From NCBI GenBank assembly GCA_029242325.1, contig JAQWUD010000010.1, forward strand, positions 141,379 through 205,378: 64,000 bases of DNA. The letters run 5' to 3'. Below are positions 26,238 through 35,614 of the stretch, in pieces (position 1 is the stretch's first letter; every line of letters begins with the position of its first letter). The notes below the pieces were generated by a model. The model made no database searches and was not told the origin of the DNA. It saw only the letters and a program-made list of their open reading frames with translations. The stretch comes from Luminiphilus sp. Its GTDB lineage: Bacteria; Pseudomonadota; Gammaproteobacteria; Pseudomonadales; Halieaceae. The position numbers were made by a program, and so were the translations under genes.

Positions 26238-27140
26238 GTGACCCAATCGCCATCAGAGACTCAGACACCGTACAGTAGCCATACCGACTGCGTGATGCGC
26301 ATGACGGGAGCAGATGCGCGAACCGTGCTGCAAGGTCAGACTACAGCTGACTTTGAACGAGCCCGCCCGGGCGAGCATCTCTTCGCTATATTTTGCAACC
26401 CCAAAGGGAGGGTTATCGCCGATACGCTGGCGCTCGTAGCGAGCGAGGATACGGTCTTTTTACGCGGCAGAATCCCCGTGATGACGCAACTCGCAAACCA
26501 TCTCAAACCTTATCTCGCATTCTCAAAATCTACTCTCGAGGACACGGGCTGGATAGTGAGCTGCGACCGGCTCAAAGATCAGGCAGAACAGGCCGAGGGC
26601 GCTCAGCTGTCTCGGCATGCCGATGTCATCATTGGTGCTCAAGTGAACCGCGGCCATGGATTTGTGGAGCACTGGCGCTCCCCAGAGCACGAGGCACCAG
26701 CCGCCAGCGCGGCATTGCTATCGCTAGCAGAAGTGGATCTGCATACCGCCCGGGCGCGAATTGAAATAGAAACGATAGGAGCATACCTAGTTCAGGATTT
26801 GGATTATGACCTCAACGGCTCGGTGAGCTTCAGCAAGGGCTGCTACACAGGCCAGGAAATCATCGCCCGTCTTCATTACCGGGGCACACCCAAGCGCAGG
26901 CTTCATCGCGCCGTCGTTAGAGGGAGCTCAGAGCATCTCCCTCCGGGCATCCCCCTTGTCGACGAGCAGGGCAAAACGGTCGGCAGTCTAGTCAATGCCG
27001 TGGCCCTGTCGTCCGACTTGGGTGCCTTAATTGAACTGATCCCGGCGGCGGCAGCTGAAAAGGTGCTGATCAAGGGACAGTCTGCGCATTTGAGTGCGAT
27101 TGAAGCCTGTCATTCAGCGAGCGACCAATCAACGGGCTGA
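26238..27140 (+). CDS. ygfZ: tRNA-modifying/iron-sulfur folate-binding protein YgfZ
   Basis: 300 residues from a GTG start. The family motif KGCYTGQEIIARLHYRG (about 197-213) with its Cys is intact, and the N-terminal half has the GcvT-like folate-binding fold (LQGQTTADF). YgfZ supports maturation or repair of certain Fe-S enzymes, including MiaB, with folate. Its last 31 bases overlap the convergent ung gene. Confidence 0.92.
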   Translation: MTQSPSETQTPYSSHTDCVMRMTGADARTVLQGQTTADFERARPGEHLFAIFCNPKGRVIADTLALVASEDTVFLRGRIPVMTQLANHLKPYLAFSKSTLEDTGWIVSCDRLKDQAEQAEGAQLSRHADVIIGAQVNRGHGFVEHWRSPEHEAPAASAALLSLAEVDLHTARARIEIETIGAYLVQDLDYDLNGSVSFSKGCYTGQEIIARLHYRGTPKRRLHRAVVRGSSEHLPPGIPLVDEQGKTVGSLVNAVALSSDLGALIELIPAAAAEKVLIKGQSAHLSAIEACHSASDQSTG

Positions 27141-27811
27141 CGTCCATGAGCCGTCAGAAAAGCGTTAGCCTGACTGAAGTGTCGACAACCCAAAAATCCC
27201 CTGTGGGCAGATAGCGGGGACGGATGCGGGGCTCGCAACACACAGTGTCTGGCGGAATGAATAGCGGCTCCCTTACGCTGCGCATGAGCCCCCCAGAGCA
27301 TGAATACGATGGGCTGATCGCTATCGTTTATTGCGGATACAACGGCGTCGGTAAAAATCTCCCAGCCCTGGCCTTGGTGCGCCCCGGCCTGACCATGCTC
27401 CACTGACAGGACAGTGTTGAGCAACAACACGCCCTGTCTCGCCCAAGCAGTCAAATCGCCGTGACTGGGAAGAGCTATACGAAGATCGGACTGCAACTCC
27501 CGAAAGATGTTTTGCAATGAGGGGGGTATACGAACCCCCCTTTTGACTGAGAAGCTCAATCCATGCGCCTGTCCCGGACCGTGATATGGATCCTGACCAA
27601 GAATCACTACCCGGACGGATGCAGGCGGAGTCTGATCCAATGCGGCAAAAACCGCTTCGCCCCGCGGATAGATCACCTTACCGGCCGCCTTCTCTGCTCG
27701 TAGAAAAGATCGTAAATTGGCCATATATGGCTGCTCGAATTCTCGACCCAAGAGATCCAGCCATTCCGAGCGGAGCCGGACCTGACCGTTGACACGTGAG
27801 GACTCTCTCAT
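27110..27811 (-). CDS. ung: uracil-DNA glycosylase
   Basis: 233 residues from the ATG at 27811, which overlaps the rarD stop (ATGA). The water-activating GQDPYHGPGQAHGLSFSV motif (about 65-82), the LLLNTVLSVEHG segment and the leucine-loop HPSPLSAHRGF motif are all present. It removes uracil from DNA to start base-excision repair. Confidence 0.95.
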   Translation of the reverse strand: MRESSRVNGQVRLRSEWLDLLGREFEQPYMANLRSFLRAEKAAGKVIYPRGEAVFAALDQTPPASVRVVILGQDPYHGPGQAHGLSFSVKRGVRIPPSLQNIFRELQSDLRIALPSHGDLTAWARQGVLLLNTVLSVEHGQAGAHQGQGWEIFTDAVVSAINDSDQPIVFMLWGAHAQRKGAAIHSARHCVLRAPHPSPLSAHRGFLGCRHFSQANAFLTAHGRQPVDWSLAE

Positions 27812-28707
27812 CCAGCGGCCCCGCGCATACGTCGCAATAGCCGGACAATACCCTGTCCCGATACCAGCAATACGCCGGCCCATACCAACGCGAAAGAAGC
27901 CAAGGTAGTCAGATCAATGCTTTCTCCCAGCAAGGTTTGCGCAACCAGCAATTGCAGCGTTGGCCCAAGATAAGAGGTCAAACCCACAACGCTCAGGGGC
28001 AGGAGCCTCGATGCGGCAACATAGGTCAAAAGCGGCGCCGTCGTGTAAATCCCTGCCATAATTAAAAAGAGGTCGACCTTGACGCCGTGCTGCCCGAAAC
28101 CTGCCCCATCGGTAAGCCACAGCCAAGCGAGGGCGAAAGGTGCCATGCACATCGTCTCCATAAACAGACCCTGTATAGTATCTGCCATGATTTTTTTGCG
28201 GATTGCCCCATATATGGCAAAGGAGCTGGAGACGACTAAGCTGATCCAGGGCAGGCTGCCGTAGGAGATCAACTGTAACGCTATGGCGGCAATCGCCAGC
28301 GCAATAGCCACGCGTTGTGCCCAGCCAAGAGATTCTTTAAATAGCAGGCGCCCGACGACAATGGTCAGCAAAGGCAGCATGAAATAGCCCAGGCTTGCCT
28401 CAGTCGCGCGGCCGGCGGTCACCGCGTATATAAAAACGCCCCAATTGAGGCTCAGCATACCGGTAGCCAGCGCACTCCATGCCAACGTAGCAGGTGACTT
28501 GAGTAACGCCCATGTCGCGCGCAGACGGCCGGCCAGTACTAGCACCAGTAACGCCACAGGAAAACTCCACACAGCGCGATGCGCAACAACATCCCCGGGC
28601 GCTACGGGCTGTGTCTGGATCCAGTACAGCGCAGCTACTCCCCAAATAATATTGGCTACCACGGCAAGCGTGAGACCTTGCCGTAACTGGTCGGGCGAGT
28701 ACTGCAA
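27808..28707 (-). CDS. rarD: RarD-type EamA-family transporter
   Basis: 299 residues from a TTG at 28707, preceded by AGGAGAAGCAGG. There are ten predicted membrane spans in two EamA halves. The RarD-type opening is GLTLAVVANIIWGVAALYW, followed by AHRAVWSFP. RarD proteins are drug/metabolite exporters of uncertain natural substrate, first noted as chloramphenicol-sensitivity proteins. The reading frame stays open upstream to 28782, but that extension looks non-coding. Confidence 0.9.
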   Translation of the reverse strand: MQYSPDQLRQGLTLAVVANIIWGVAALYWIQTQPVAPGDVVAHRAVWSFPVALLVLVLAGRLRATWALLKSPATLAWSALATGMLSLNWGVFIYAVTAGRATEASLGYFMLPLLTIVVGRLLFKESLGWAQRVAIALAIAAIALQLISYGSLPWISLVVSSSFAIYGAIRKKIMADTIQGLFMETMCMAPFALAWLWLTDGAGFGQHGVKVDLFLIMAGIYTTAPLLTYVAASRLLPLSVVGLTSYLGPTLQLLVAQTLLGESIDLTTLASFALVWAGVLLVSGQGIVRLLRRMRGAAG

Positions 28708-28869
28708 CCTGCTTCTCCTGATGAACCGACAGCCTCGAGCTGGCCGAGGATGCAAGAGCGCGGAGCATACACCAGCAGGCAACGTGAACGGACGAATTCA
28801 GGATAGACTGTGTCCCGAGCCACCCCCCGCTCATAGGTAAGCACAGTTTGTAACGAGGCGCCGCCGCTT

Positions 28870-29619
28870 ATGCTGCCAACCCGCATTTATGTTGCTCTGA
28901 CTCAAGTTGTTTTAGCGAACTGCCTGTGCATCTGGCTGATAGCAGACGCCGCAAGCGACCCGACAGAGAGACACCAAGTAGCGACACCGCGCTGGCACGA
29001 AGCGGTCGTCAGGATTGAGGTTCCGATTACGCGCAGTCAAAGCCGATTCACAAAGCATTTTATTGAGCACTGTACCGCCACGATTATCTCCCCGGGCCCA
29101 CGACCCATCCTACTCAGCGCCTGGCACTGCTTCGATGGCTACTCGAGTCTGGGGAACCCGATCATCGCATTTACCGTGGCCGGGAAGAAAACAGCGCTCA
29201 GTCTGATTCAAACAGGAGGGTCGATGTCGGAGGATTGGGCACTACTGACCACACAGGAGGCCATACCGAACGCGGTATGGATCCCTGTTTCTCCTGATGG
29301 TGGACACCAAGATATGCGTCTCGTCGCGGCGGGTTTTACCAGAGCCGACGAGCCACCCGGAGCAACGACACCGACCACGGGGGATAGACTACTGGCGCTG
29401 CACGATGGCTGCCGCCTGATTGAGGCCGCTAACATACCGCAGCTATCAAGCTGCGTCGCCAGAAAGGGAGCATCTGGTGGACCAATCCTCAGTCGCACAG
29501 ACAGCGGCAGCTATCGACTATATGGCATTATCTCTGCCGGTGACGGAGAGAGCGTCAGCTACTTTTATCCTTCGCACTCACTCCTTGGGCGTATCAGTGA
29601 GCTCAGCAGCTCTCATTGA
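28870..29619 (+). CDS. secreted trypsin-like serine protease
   Basis: 249 residues with an N-terminal signal sequence (hydrophobic to about residue 28). The S1-fold triad is visible: His in LLSAWHCF (about 79), Asp in SEDWALL (about 119) and Ser in [10 protein letters not shown] (about 205). Four or more Cys could form disulfides (including one near HC and one in SSCVARKG). It lacks PDZ domains, unlike DegP. Its role and target are unknown. It overlaps the convergent trhO gene by 42 bases. Confidence 0.78.
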   Translation: MLPTRIYVALTQVVLANCLCIWLIADAASDPTERHQVATPRWHEAVVRIEVPITRSQSRFTKHFIEHCTATIISPGPRPILLSAWHCFDGYSSLGNPIIAFTVAGKKTALSLIQTGGSMSEDWALLTTQEAIPNAVWIPVSPDGGHQDMRLVAAGFTRADEPPGATTPTTGDRLLALHDGCRLIEAANIPQLSSCVARKGASGGPILSRTDSGSYRLYGIISAGDGESVSYFYPSHSLLGRISELSSSH

Positions 29620-30564
29620 AGTCTGGCGCGCCGGTGGAGGCCCGCCAATGTGACAATATCCGCCCTTGGCAGCCAGCTCCACTTGCTTTTGACGTTCGCG
29701 AAACCGCGCCTGCTGGTCGTCGGTAAGCGTTTGGTAACACCGGGGGCAACAAACCCCTTTTTCATAATAAACGGACCTCTTGTCATCCTCGGTAATAGGA
29801 TGACGACACGCATAGCATTGATCAAAACTACCCTTTTCTAGCCGATGATTGACCGCAACGCGCGCGTCGAACACAAAGCATTCCCCCTCCCAGCGGGATT
29901 CCGTTTCGGGAACCTCCTCCAGATACTTAAGAATACCCCCCTGAAGATGCCATACCGCCTCGAAGCCTTCTGATAATAGAAAAGAAGTTGACTTCTCACA
30001 CCGAATTCCGCCCGTACAAAACATCGCTATTTTTTTATGTTGATCTGGCTTGAGATGATCTCTCACCCACTGCGGGAAGTCGCGAAAGCTCTGCGTCGCT
30101 GGATTCACAGCGCCCCTGAAACTGCCAATGGCCACTTCGTACGCGTTGCGCGTGTCGACAACCAAGCATTCAGGATCATCAATCAATGCGTTCCATTGCT
30201 GCGGAGTGGCATAACAACCGACACAAGCGGTGGGGTCAATATCGTCTATCCCCATCGTGACGATTTCTTTTTTTAACTTCACTTTCATCCGGTGAAACGG
30301 ATCAGCGGTATGGAAGGACTCTTTCCAGTGGAGCGCCTCAAGGCGAGGATCGCCGCGCAGCCAGTCAATCACGCTATCTACCGCCCCCCGACTGCCCGCA
30401 ATCGTGCCATTGACGCCCTCATGCGCAAGCAAAAGCGTGCCTTTGACGCCGGCCTTTTCGCACACTGAGAGCAACGGCTGCCGAAGCGACTCAAAGTCTT
30501 CAAGCTTTACAAATCGGTAGAGTGCCACAACAACTCGCTCTTCCGACGAGGTGCCTCGGGTCAC
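29578..30564 (-). CDS. trhO: tRNA uridine(34) hydroxylase TrhO (rhodanese family)
   Basis: 328 residues from a GTG at 30564 that overlaps the bolA stop (GTGA). The N-terminal acylphosphatase-like domain has [16 protein letters not shown], and the rhodanese domain has the active Cys in [10 protein letters not shown] (about 177-186). A C-terminal zinc-like Cys cluster (CYAC...CCPRC) is also present. It makes 5-hydroxyuridine at the wobble position in an O2-dependent way. The final 14 residues overlap the convergent protease gene. Confidence 0.93.
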   Translation of the reverse strand: MTRGTSSEERVVVALYRFVKLEDFESLRQPLLSVCEKAGVKGTLLLAHEGVNGTIAGSRGAVDSVIDWLRGDPRLEALHWKESFHTADPFHRMKVKLKKEIVTMGIDDIDPTACVGCYATPQQWNALIDDPECLVVDTRNAYEVAIGSFRGAVNPATQSFRDFPQWVRDHLKPDQHKKIAMFCTGGIRCEKSTSFLLSEGFEAVWHLQGGILKYLEEVPETESRWEGECFVFDARVAVNHRLEKGSFDQCYACRHPITEDDKRSVYYEKGVCCPRCYQTLTDDQQARFRERQKQVELAAKGGYCHIGGPPPARQTSMRAAELTDTPKE

Positions 30565-30872
30565 AGACCCGTTCCTCCGCGACAATCGGGCGAATCCGGC
30601 GCACCCTCGCTGGCCCGCCACTCCACCTCTGTGAAGATGTGCAGCGCAAGCGCATGTACGGGGCCCGCTAACCAATCCGCGAGCACGCCATACACCGCCT
30701 GATGTCGCTTCACGCTCCGCTGGCCGGCAAAAACTTCACTGACCAAAGTCACTTTGAAATGTGTTTCAGAATCCGGTGGTACATTGTGCCGATAACTCTC
30801 ATTCTCAACGCGTAATGCGGACGGCCGGAAAGCTTCCGTTAGCGCATTAGTCATTTCTTCTTGTACTGTCAT
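30561..30872 (-). CDS. bolA: BolA family protein
   Basis: 103 residues with the BolA class II KH-like fold: [22 protein letters not shown] and RHQAVYGVL with the conserved His. BolA proteins bind [2Fe-2S] clusters with monothiol glutaredoxins and influence morphology and stress responses. The C-terminal 20 residues beyond the domain are a Gly/Pro tail. It is coupled to trhO and diverges from the RDD gene across a palindrome. Confidence 0.88.
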   Translation of the reverse strand: MTVQEEMTNALTEAFRPSALRVENESYRHNVPPDSETHFKVTLVSEVFAGQRSVKRHQAVYGVLADWLAGPVHALALHIFTEVEWRASEGAPDSPDCRGGTGL

Positions 30873-30891
30873 GATCGTGATCTACCTGAAG

Positions 30892-30909
30892 GACGTAATA
30901 TTTTACGTC
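30892..30909. promoter_or_regulatory. palindrome between bolA and RDD gene
   Basis: GACGTAATATTTTACGTC has perfect 7-base arms and a 4-base AT centre. It lies 20 bases before bolA and 35 bases before the RDD gene. It may be an operator for an unidentified regulator. Confidence 0.45.
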
Positions 30910-30943
30910 TAATTGCGAGCAACTGCTGCCAGCCGGAAATTTT

Positions 30944-31402
30944 ATGCCCTCAAGTCCAGCCCCGTCATCGTCCGCCCTCATTGTACCGCTGTGGAGACAC
31001 GCACTCGCAATGCTTTACGACTCCTTGCTCATCATCCCGCTGTTCATGGCAATGCAAGCCGTGTGGGTGTCGATATGGGGGCCGGTAAACACGATTCAGG
31101 AACAGGCTGTACCACCAGCCGTTCAATGGAGCGGCTGGATCGTTATTCTGACTATCTTCTTCGGCGCCTTTTGGCGTAGAGGGGGGCAAACATTGGGTAT
31201 GCAAGCCTGGCGCGTCAAGCTGATCACAGAAACAGGCCAAAAACCCACCTGGCGGCAAGTTGTGGTGCGCTTGGTTGGCGCTGTGTTATCTGCCGCCGCA
31301 CTGGGCATTGGCTATGCCTGGAGGGCTGTTCCACCGAGCAGAAGATATTGGCATGACACTCTGTCGGGCACGCATCTCGAGTTGATGCCGAAACGCGAAT
31401 AA
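30944..31402 (+). CDS. RDD family membrane protein
   Basis: 152 residues with the RDD layout: span 1 containing RHALAMLYDSLLIIPL (Arg and Asp of the family name), span 2, and a C-terminal span after the GGQTLGMQAWRVKLI motif. It ends with the typical SRRYWHDTLSGTHLEL. Function is unknown, with transport suggested. The gene sits divergently from bolA and convergent with lptG. Confidence 0.86.
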   Translation: MPSSPAPSSSALIVPLWRHALAMLYDSLLIIPLFMAMQAVWVSIWGPVNTIQEQAVPPAVQWSGWIVILTIFFGAFWRRGGQTLGMQAWRVKLITETGQKPTWRQVVVRLVGAVLSAAALGIGYAWRAVPPSRRYWHDTLSGTHLELMPKRE

Positions 31403-31406
31403 AACC

Positions 31407-32483
31407 TCAAGTTTTTCGCCACAGGAACCCAACACCACCCACCCAGCAGACCGCAATGGGCACAAGTGCTGCCAGCAGCGGGTCGTAACCGAAAATCAAA
31501 CTTGCCGGGCCAAAGAAGTCCTGACTGATCCGAAACACCACCCCGACGACCACGCCAACGAAGACGCGCGCGCCCATCGTACCCTCACGTAAAGGCCCGA
31601 AAATAAAAGACATGGCTACCAAAACCAGGCCCATTGTCGCAAAGGGTTGTAACAGTTTTCGCCAAAAAGCCAGCTCAATGTCAGCAAATACCATACCCTG
31701 CTGTTTTAAATATTGGGCGTAAGGCCATAGCTGAAAGAGGGACAGTGTCTCAGGCTCCACGACATCGAGAGTAAGCAGCTGCGGTGTGATGGCCGTATCC
31801 CATCGCCACAGCGTCGCCTCCTCTACGGTCGTGCCAAGCTCACCCAAACGGGTCAAGCTGACCTGCTCGAGCAACCAGTGATCTCCCACATGCGTGCCTC
31901 TGTCGGCCTTCAATGCGCTACTTAACTGACGGTTATCATCGAAACTCAGCAAGGTCACACCGTAGGCAATCCCACCACGCTGCACGGCATCCACATGGAC
32001 AAATGTATTACCGTCTCGATTCCACGCGCCAAACCGGCCCGCCACAGCGGACTCTGAACGCTGGGCGAGGGCTCTATAACTCATCGCGAGCTGCTCGGCG
32101 TGGGGCGCGATCAACTCCCCGACCGAAGCGCCAAGAAGCGCTATCAGGAGGGCAGGCTTTAACACCATAGCGGACATCCGCAGCATGGATACCCCCGCCG
32201 CTCTCATCACCACTAGCTCGCTCGACGCCGCCAACTTGCCGAGCCCAATCAGAGCGCCGATCAACGCAGCAAAGGGAACAAATTCATGAATACGCCGGGG
32301 GATGGTGTAGCCGACGTAAACGAGGATGTCGCCAAAGCGATAGTCGCCATCGATGTCATTGGCTTCGTCAATAATAGAAGTGAGGGCGTCCAGTCCCACG
32401 AGGAGAGCGAGTACGCCAAGAGCAGCCATGAGCACTGCCCTCCCGACATAGAGATCAAATTTGAGCACGGGCAACCTTGACAT
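31407..32483 (-). CDS. lptG: LPS export ABC transporter permease LptG
   Basis: 358 residues with six membrane spans (three at each end) around a periplasmic beta-jellyroll domain. The opening LKFDLYVGRAVLMA and the helix LIGALIGLGKLAASSELVVMRAAG are typical of LptG. With LptF and the ATPase LptB it moves lipopolysaccharide from the inner membrane to the Lpt bridge. The ATG at 32483 overlaps lptF by 29 bases. Confidence 0.94.
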   Translation of the reverse strand: MSRLPVLKFDLYVGRAVLMAALGVLALLVGLDALTSIIDEANDIDGDYRFGDILVYVGYTIPRRIHEFVPFAALIGALIGLGKLAASSELVVMRAAGVSMLRMSAMVLKPALLIALLGASVGELIAPHAEQLAMSYRALAQRSESAVAGRFGAWNRDGNTFVHVDAVQRGGIAYGVTLLSFDDNRQLSSALKADRGTHVGDHWLLEQVSLTRLGELGTTVEEATLWRWDTAITPQLLTLDVVEPETLSLFQLWPYAQYLKQQGMVFADIELAFWRKLLQPFATMGLVLVAMSFIFGPLREGTMGARVFVGVVVGVVFRISQDFFGPASLIFGYDPLLAALVPIAVCWVGGVGFLWRKT

Positions 32484-33549
32484 GCTTGCTGATGCGCTCC
32501 CATTGCAGAAGCATAAGCGCCAGCAACCCAAAGGCGCCATGCACGCTCAATAAGAGCATCGGACCCTGCCCCGCTTCCAGAGCGCCGCGGCCTTGAGTGA
32601 GACCCAAGAAATAGATCAATAACACCACCATCGCTGGACCGATCTTCGCGTACCGCCCCCGCCGCGCATCGGTCCGGCTCACCGCGAGCGCAATAACAGC
32701 TAATGCGGGGACCATCAACGGCAGCGATATTCGCCACCACAATGCACCCTGTAGCTTCGGTTCGTCGCTATGCCACAGCTTCATCGTTGAGATTGATTCA
32801 ACTTTGCCAGACCTGCGCAGGCTGTTTTCCGCTTCGGGAATAAGCTCTCCGTAGCGCTCAAATGTCACCTCTTCGAGCTCCAGCTGACCTGGCGAGCCTC
32901 GATAGCGGCTACCCCCCCTCAACTCGAGGTACCTGCGCCCACTCCCACCGTCAAATATGATCTCGCCCTCTCGCGCAAAAGTGGCCGTGTAGAGGCCGGG
33001 GACAGTGCCCGGACGGCGCTCGAAAACGAAAATATTATGCATCAGTCCCGCATCATCGATTCGTTCGGCATAGGTCACGTAGTGTCCGCCCTGCTGCTTT
33101 CTGAAACGCCCCTCATTCAGCATATGAAGCCCCTCGGCGGAGCGCGGATTATCTAGCAATCGCTGCGCCCTCGATGAGCCCTCTGGAGCAATATAAAGGG
33201 AGAGGATTGACACCAGAACCATCACAAGAGAGGCGGGCACCATGACATACAGACTCAGCCTTCCGGGCCCGACGCCGCAGGCGCGAAGCACCACCATCTC
33301 GCTCTCTGCATACAATCTGCCTAGGCTCAGAAGAATCCCGATAAACAAACCGAGCGGCAGGATCATCTCGAAAAACCCGGGAAGCTTGAAAAACATGATG
33401 GGCAAAAGGACGTTGCCCGTAAGCGACCCCACCGCGGCTTCAGCGAGATAGCGAATGAATCTACCGGCAAAAACCACAAGAAACAGCACGAAGCTCACAG
33501 CCAGCGTATGCAGCAGGATATCTCGCGTAAGGTAAGTAAGAATGCGCAT
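32455..33549 (-). CDS. lptF: LPS export ABC transporter permease LptF
   Basis: 364 residues with the same six-span plan and central periplasmic domain as LptG. The FIGILLSLGRLYAESEMVVLRACG helix is the coupling-helix region of the family. It is first in the lptF-lptG pair and diverges from pepA, the arrangement known in Pseudomonas and other gammaproteobacteria. Confidence 0.94.
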   Translation of the reverse strand: MRILTYLTRDILLHTLAVSFVLFLVVFAGRFIRYLAEAAVGSLTGNVLLPIMFFKLPGFFEMILPLGLFIGILLSLGRLYAESEMVVLRACGVGPGRLSLYVMVPASLVMVLVSILSLYIAPEGSSRAQRLLDNPRSAEGLHMLNEGRFRKQQGGHYVTYAERIDDAGLMHNIFVFERRPGTVPGLYTATFAREGEIIFDGGSGRRYLELRGGSRYRGSPGQLELEEVTFERYGELIPEAENSLRRSGKVESISTMKLWHSDEPKLQGALWWRISLPLMVPALAVIALAVSRTDARRGRYAKIGPAMVVLLIYFLGLTQGRGALEAGQGPMLLLSVHGAFGLLALMLLQWERISKHVKVARAQI

Positions 33550-33657
33550 AGGCTGACGCTGCGGAGAGGTTTTGGAGTCACTTGTTTCGAATTATGCGTC
33601 AGCATCATACACTAGCGCCCGTTTTAATCGCCCTTTCACCACTGACTAGGATTCGTA

Positions 33658-35160
33658 ATGGCCCATCTCAATATTACCGCCCGCACGGTGAGCAGCCTCG
33701 ATCAGATCAAAACCGCCGCTCTTGTGGCACTGGTTCCCGATCGAAAGACCATGCCAGCACCGATCAAGGCACTCGACAAGCTGCTAAACGGCACGCTGTC
33801 ACAAACAGTCCGCAATGGAGATTTCACCTCCGCCATCGGGTCCCACTGTTGGTTACCCGGCGCAGCTGGAATCCAGAGGGTCTTACTGGTGGGCGCTGGC
33901 AGCAACGACAGCCCCAATGTGGCCTCGGACAAGAAGCTGGCAGAAACACTTGCCAAAGCCTTGCTCGTTGGCTCCGCTACGGAGGCGGTAGTGTGGACAG
34001 ACGGCCTGACGCAGAAAATGAAGCAACCGGAGCGTCTGCTGGAGCAGATCGCCCTGCAATTGGCGCTGGCTCATTACCAGTACAACCATACTTTGAATCA
34101 TAGAAAAAAACCCGCGAAAGCGTTGAAGCGGGTTGCCGTATCCCCGGGCTCATTGTGCGCGCTGGCAGCAGCGCGGCGGGCACTGCAAGTCGGAGCTGCG
34201 ACGGGCGAAGGCGCGAATTTAACAAAGGAGCTTGTCAACCTGCCCGGCAATATCTGCACGCCCCGCTACCTGGCCAGTGAGGCGCGGAAAATGGCGCGGA
34301 AACACCCGAAGATCTCCGCTTCTATTCTGGACGAGCGCAAAATGGCTGAGCTGGGCATGCATTCCCTGCTGTCAGTGGGCAACGGTTCGGACCAACCGTC
34401 ACAATTGATCACGCTGAAGTATCAGGGAGCATCACCCAAATCGCGACCATATTGCCTAGTCGGCAAGGGCATCACTTTTGATACTGGAGGGATCAGTCTC
34501 AAGCCCGGTGCAAAAATGGATGAGATGAAGTTTGACATGGGAGGCGCGGGCTCGGTCTTTGGCGCGATCCACGCGGTAGCTGCCATGAAACTACCAATCA
34601 ATGTTGTCGGAGTCATCGCAGCCGCGGAAAACATGCCCAGCGGCCGGGCAACCAAACCCGGGGATGTGGTCACCAGTCTGTCCGGAAAAACTATCGAGAT
34701 TCTCAACACAGATGCCGAGGGGCGCCTCGTCCTCTGCGACGCACTCACCTACGTCTCGCGATTCTCACCAGTAGAGGTCGTCGATATCGCCACCTTAACC
34801 GGCGCAATTATCGTCTCGCTTGGGCATGAAGCAACCGGTATTTTCTCCAACGACAATGACCTTGCCGAGAGCTTGCTTGCGGCAGGCGACAGAACCTATG
34901 ACCGAGGCTGGCGCTTTCCGATATGGGAGGAGTACCACCGGCAATTGGAGAGTCCTTTTGCCGATCTCGCAAACATTGGCTCGGGTGGTGCTGGAAGCAT
35001 CACCGCAGCATGCTTCCTGTCGCAGTTTGCGGAAGAGTATAAGTGGGCTCACCTCGATATCGCAGGGACCGCGTTTAGGAGCGCACCCAAAGGCGCCACC
35101 GGGAGGCCTGTTCCATTGCTGGTCAACTACTTGCGGGAACGCGCCGGCGCCGCGCTATGA
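33658..35160 (+). CDS. pepA: leucyl aminopeptidase (PepA)
   Basis: 500 residues. The M17 C-terminal catalytic domain carries VGKGITFDTGGISLKP (metal and catalytic Lys), DMGGAG and the family signature NTDAEGRLVL (about 350-359). The N-terminal macrodomain-like part is intact. It removes N-terminal amino acids, and in E. coli PepA also acts as a DNA-binding regulator and Xer accessory factor. It diverges from lptF and its stop overlaps holC (ATGA). Confidence 0.95.
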   Translation: MAHLNITARTVSSLDQIKTAALVALVPDRKTMPAPIKALDKLLNGTLSQTVRNGDFTSAIGSHCWLPGAAGIQRVLLVGAGSNDSPNVASDKKLAETLAKALLVGSATEAVVWTDGLTQKMKQPERLLEQIALQLALAHYQYNHTLNHRKKPAKALKRVAVSPGSLCALAAARRALQVGAATGEGANLTKELVNLPGNICTPRYLASEARKMARKHPKISASILDERKMAELGMHSLLSVGNGSDQPSQLITLKYQGASPKSRPYCLVGKGITFDTGGISLKPGAKMDEMKFDMGGAGSVFGAIHAVAAMKLPINVVGVIAAAENMPSGRATKPGDVVTSLSGKTIEILNTDAEGRLVLCDALTYVSRFSPVEVVDIATLTGAIIVSLGHEATGIFSNDNDLAESLLAAGDRTYDRGWRFPIWEEYHRQLESPFADLANIGSGGAGSITAACFLSQFAEEYKWAHLDIAGTAFRSAPKGATGRPVPLLVNYLRERAGAAL

Positions 35161-35576
35161 CTCAGGTTGATTTTTACGTACTGCCGCAAAGCGGCAGCTT
35201 CACCGTTGGCGAAGCAGTCGGGCGGCTGGCCGAAAAGGCACTCTCCCGCGGGCATCGCATATTCGTGCATGTCAGCGACGAGCAGCAAGGCCATCACCTG
35301 GATTCTGAGCTTTGGACATTCCGGCCGGAGAGCTTTATCCCCCACGCATTGCTGGGATCAGATACCACCGAGCGCGTTACCATTGGCTGGGATGAACCCC
35401 CGCTCGCGGAAAACGACGTGCTCATAAACACGACTGCTATCGTGCCCAATTTCTTTTCCCGCTTTCATCGCCTGGCGGAGATCGTGTCTCCCGACGAGGC
35501 CGCTTTGGCGGCCTCGCGAGAGGCATGGCGCTACTACCGCGATCGGGGTTACCCGCTGGCAAAATACGATCTATAA
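35157..35576 (+). CDS. holC: DNA polymerase III chi subunit
   Basis: 139 residues opening with TQVDFYVLP and a [19 protein letters not shown] helix-strand unit. The [16 protein letters not shown] segment is also typical of HolC. Chi links the clamp loader to SSB on lagging-strand DNA. It is coupled to pepA by a 4-base overlap and followed by valS after 38 bases; pepA-holC-valS is a conserved gammaproteobacterial operon. Confidence 0.93.
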   Translation: MTQVDFYVLPQSGSFTVGEAVGRLAEKALSRGHRIFVHVSDEQQGHHLDSELWTFRPESFIPHALLGSDTTERVTIGWDEPPLAENDVLINTTAIVPNFFSRFHRLAEIVSPDEAALAASREAWRYYRDRGYPLAKYDL

Positions 35577-35614
35577 CCCGTTGCTTCATCGATAAAGGCC
35601 GATACCCCGTGACC

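Noticed and set aside
33552-33603. 8-base inverted repeat GCTGACGC/GCGTCAGC in the lptF-pepA divergent region
   Set aside because: The arms are 36 bases apart, so it is not a normal operator or hairpin; it could be chance.
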